From contig JAQGOF010000010.1 in NCBI GenBank assembly GCA_028293745.1, forward strand, positions 1 through 46,689: a stretch of 46,689 nucleotides of DNA, in the 5' to 3' direction. The position numbers and the translations under genes were made by a program. Each line of letters begins with the position of its first letter. Position 1 is the stretch's first letter. Source of the stretch: Gammaproteobacteria bacterium (lineage in GTDB: Bacteria; Pseudomonadota; Gammaproteobacteria; Steroidobacterales; Steroidobacteraceae). The notes under the pieces were generated by a model. The model ran no database searches. It saw only the letters and a program-made list of their open reading frames with translations, and was not told where the DNA came from. Shown in pieces: positions 46,373-46,689 of this stretch.

Positions 46373-46689
46373 CTAGCTGCTGCTGCCCAATGCCTCTTCC
46401 AGCTCTGTCGTCAGAGGCTTGAGGAAGAATGAGTCCTCAGGCATTACGCGCGCTTCGATGCCACGCTTGCGCAGCGCGTCTGCGACTACGGGGCCGACCG
46501 CCGCGACGAGGGTGTTCGCGAGCGCCTTAGTGACAGCCTCGGGGGGTGCGATGGAGAACAGGCGCTCGACTTGCGGTGTACTCGTGAAAGCGACCGCGTC
46601 GATTTCTCGCGCTTCGAGTCGCTTCAGCAGATTGAGCACGGCTTGATCGTCCGCTGCGTCTGCGTAGATGTAGGGGGCTACAACGAGCA
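46373..46689 (-). CDS. hemD: Uroporphyrinogen-III synthase (partial, N-terminus off window)
   Basis: About 105 C-terminal residues in an open frame running to the right edge. VVAPYIYADAADDQAVLNLLKRLEAREIDAVAFTSTPQVERLF is a typical HemD C-terminal domain. The enzyme closes and rearranges hydroxymethylbilane to uroporphyrinogen III in tetrapyrrole synthesis. The internal GTG at 46639 is not the true start. The lone Xre-type antitoxin gene follows 81 bp downstream. Confidence 0.75.
   Translation of the reverse strand, partial: LVVAPYIYADAADDQAVLNLLKRLEAREIDAVAFTSTPQVERLFSIAPPEAVTKALANTLVAAVGPVVADALRKRGIEARVMPEDSFFLKPLTTELEEALGSSS

Overview
The window looks like a chromosomal segment of a GC-rich gammaproteobacterium. 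The replication block (rpmH divergent from dnaA, then dnaN, recF, gyrB), split glycyl-tRNA synthetase genes, ntrBC/glnA nitrogen control and a large TonB receptor with an STN domain suggest the Steroidobacteraceae/Nevskiales/Xanthomonadales neighbourhood. That placement is inference from gene order and protein style. No tRNA, rRNA, CRISPR array or intact insertion sequence was seen.

Layout. Positions 1-2921 hold a partial HExxH metallopeptidase, a DUF488 protein, a small hypothetical and mnmE. Positions 3263-5890 hold the minus-strand cluster rpmH-rnpA-yidD-yidC. Positions 5891-12675 hold dnaA, a likely oriC with DnaA boxes, dnaN, a hairpin-rich 405-nt gap, recF and gyrB. Positions 12692-18386 (minus) hold a CaCA exchanger, a lipoprotein, plsC, glyS and glyQ. 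Positions 18439-20269 hold a glyQ/RES fusion gene made by tandem duplication, then a RES-Xre toxin-antitoxin pair with its own promoter and palindromic operators. Positions 20338-25230 hold glnA with two NtrC sites and a sigma-54 promoter, a DUF4124 protein and ntrBC. Positions 25308-31624 hold mscS, a carbohydrate porin, a class 1B-like dihydroorotate dehydrogenase, trmL, gpsA, secB, grxC and a cysteine-less rhodanese. Positions 31665-38761 hold envC, a degenerate GGDEF/EAL protein, a C-terminal processing protease, DedA, MAPEG, SRPBCC and holin-like membrane proteins. Positions 39546-46689 are accessory: a TonB-dependent receptor, two short unannotated lasso-peptide precursor genes, a HEAT-repeat protein, a decayed ParE-type toxin-antitoxin pair, a lone Xre-type antitoxin and the edge of hemD.

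Two observations stand out. First, two paralogous 41- and 42-codon genes (42699-42824 and 43459-43587) just downstream of the TonB receptor carry all hallmarks of lasso peptide precursors: a GKAS..T leader end with Thr at -2, Gly at core position 1 and Glu at core position 9 or 8. No maturation enzyme genes are present in the window. Second, a roughly 655-bp tandem duplication with a shared 12-bp junction fused the first 116 codons of glyQ to the last 83 codons or so of a RES toxin. The open reading frame survived about 6% divergence, with almost only synonymous change in the glyQ half, which hints that the fusion is under selection.
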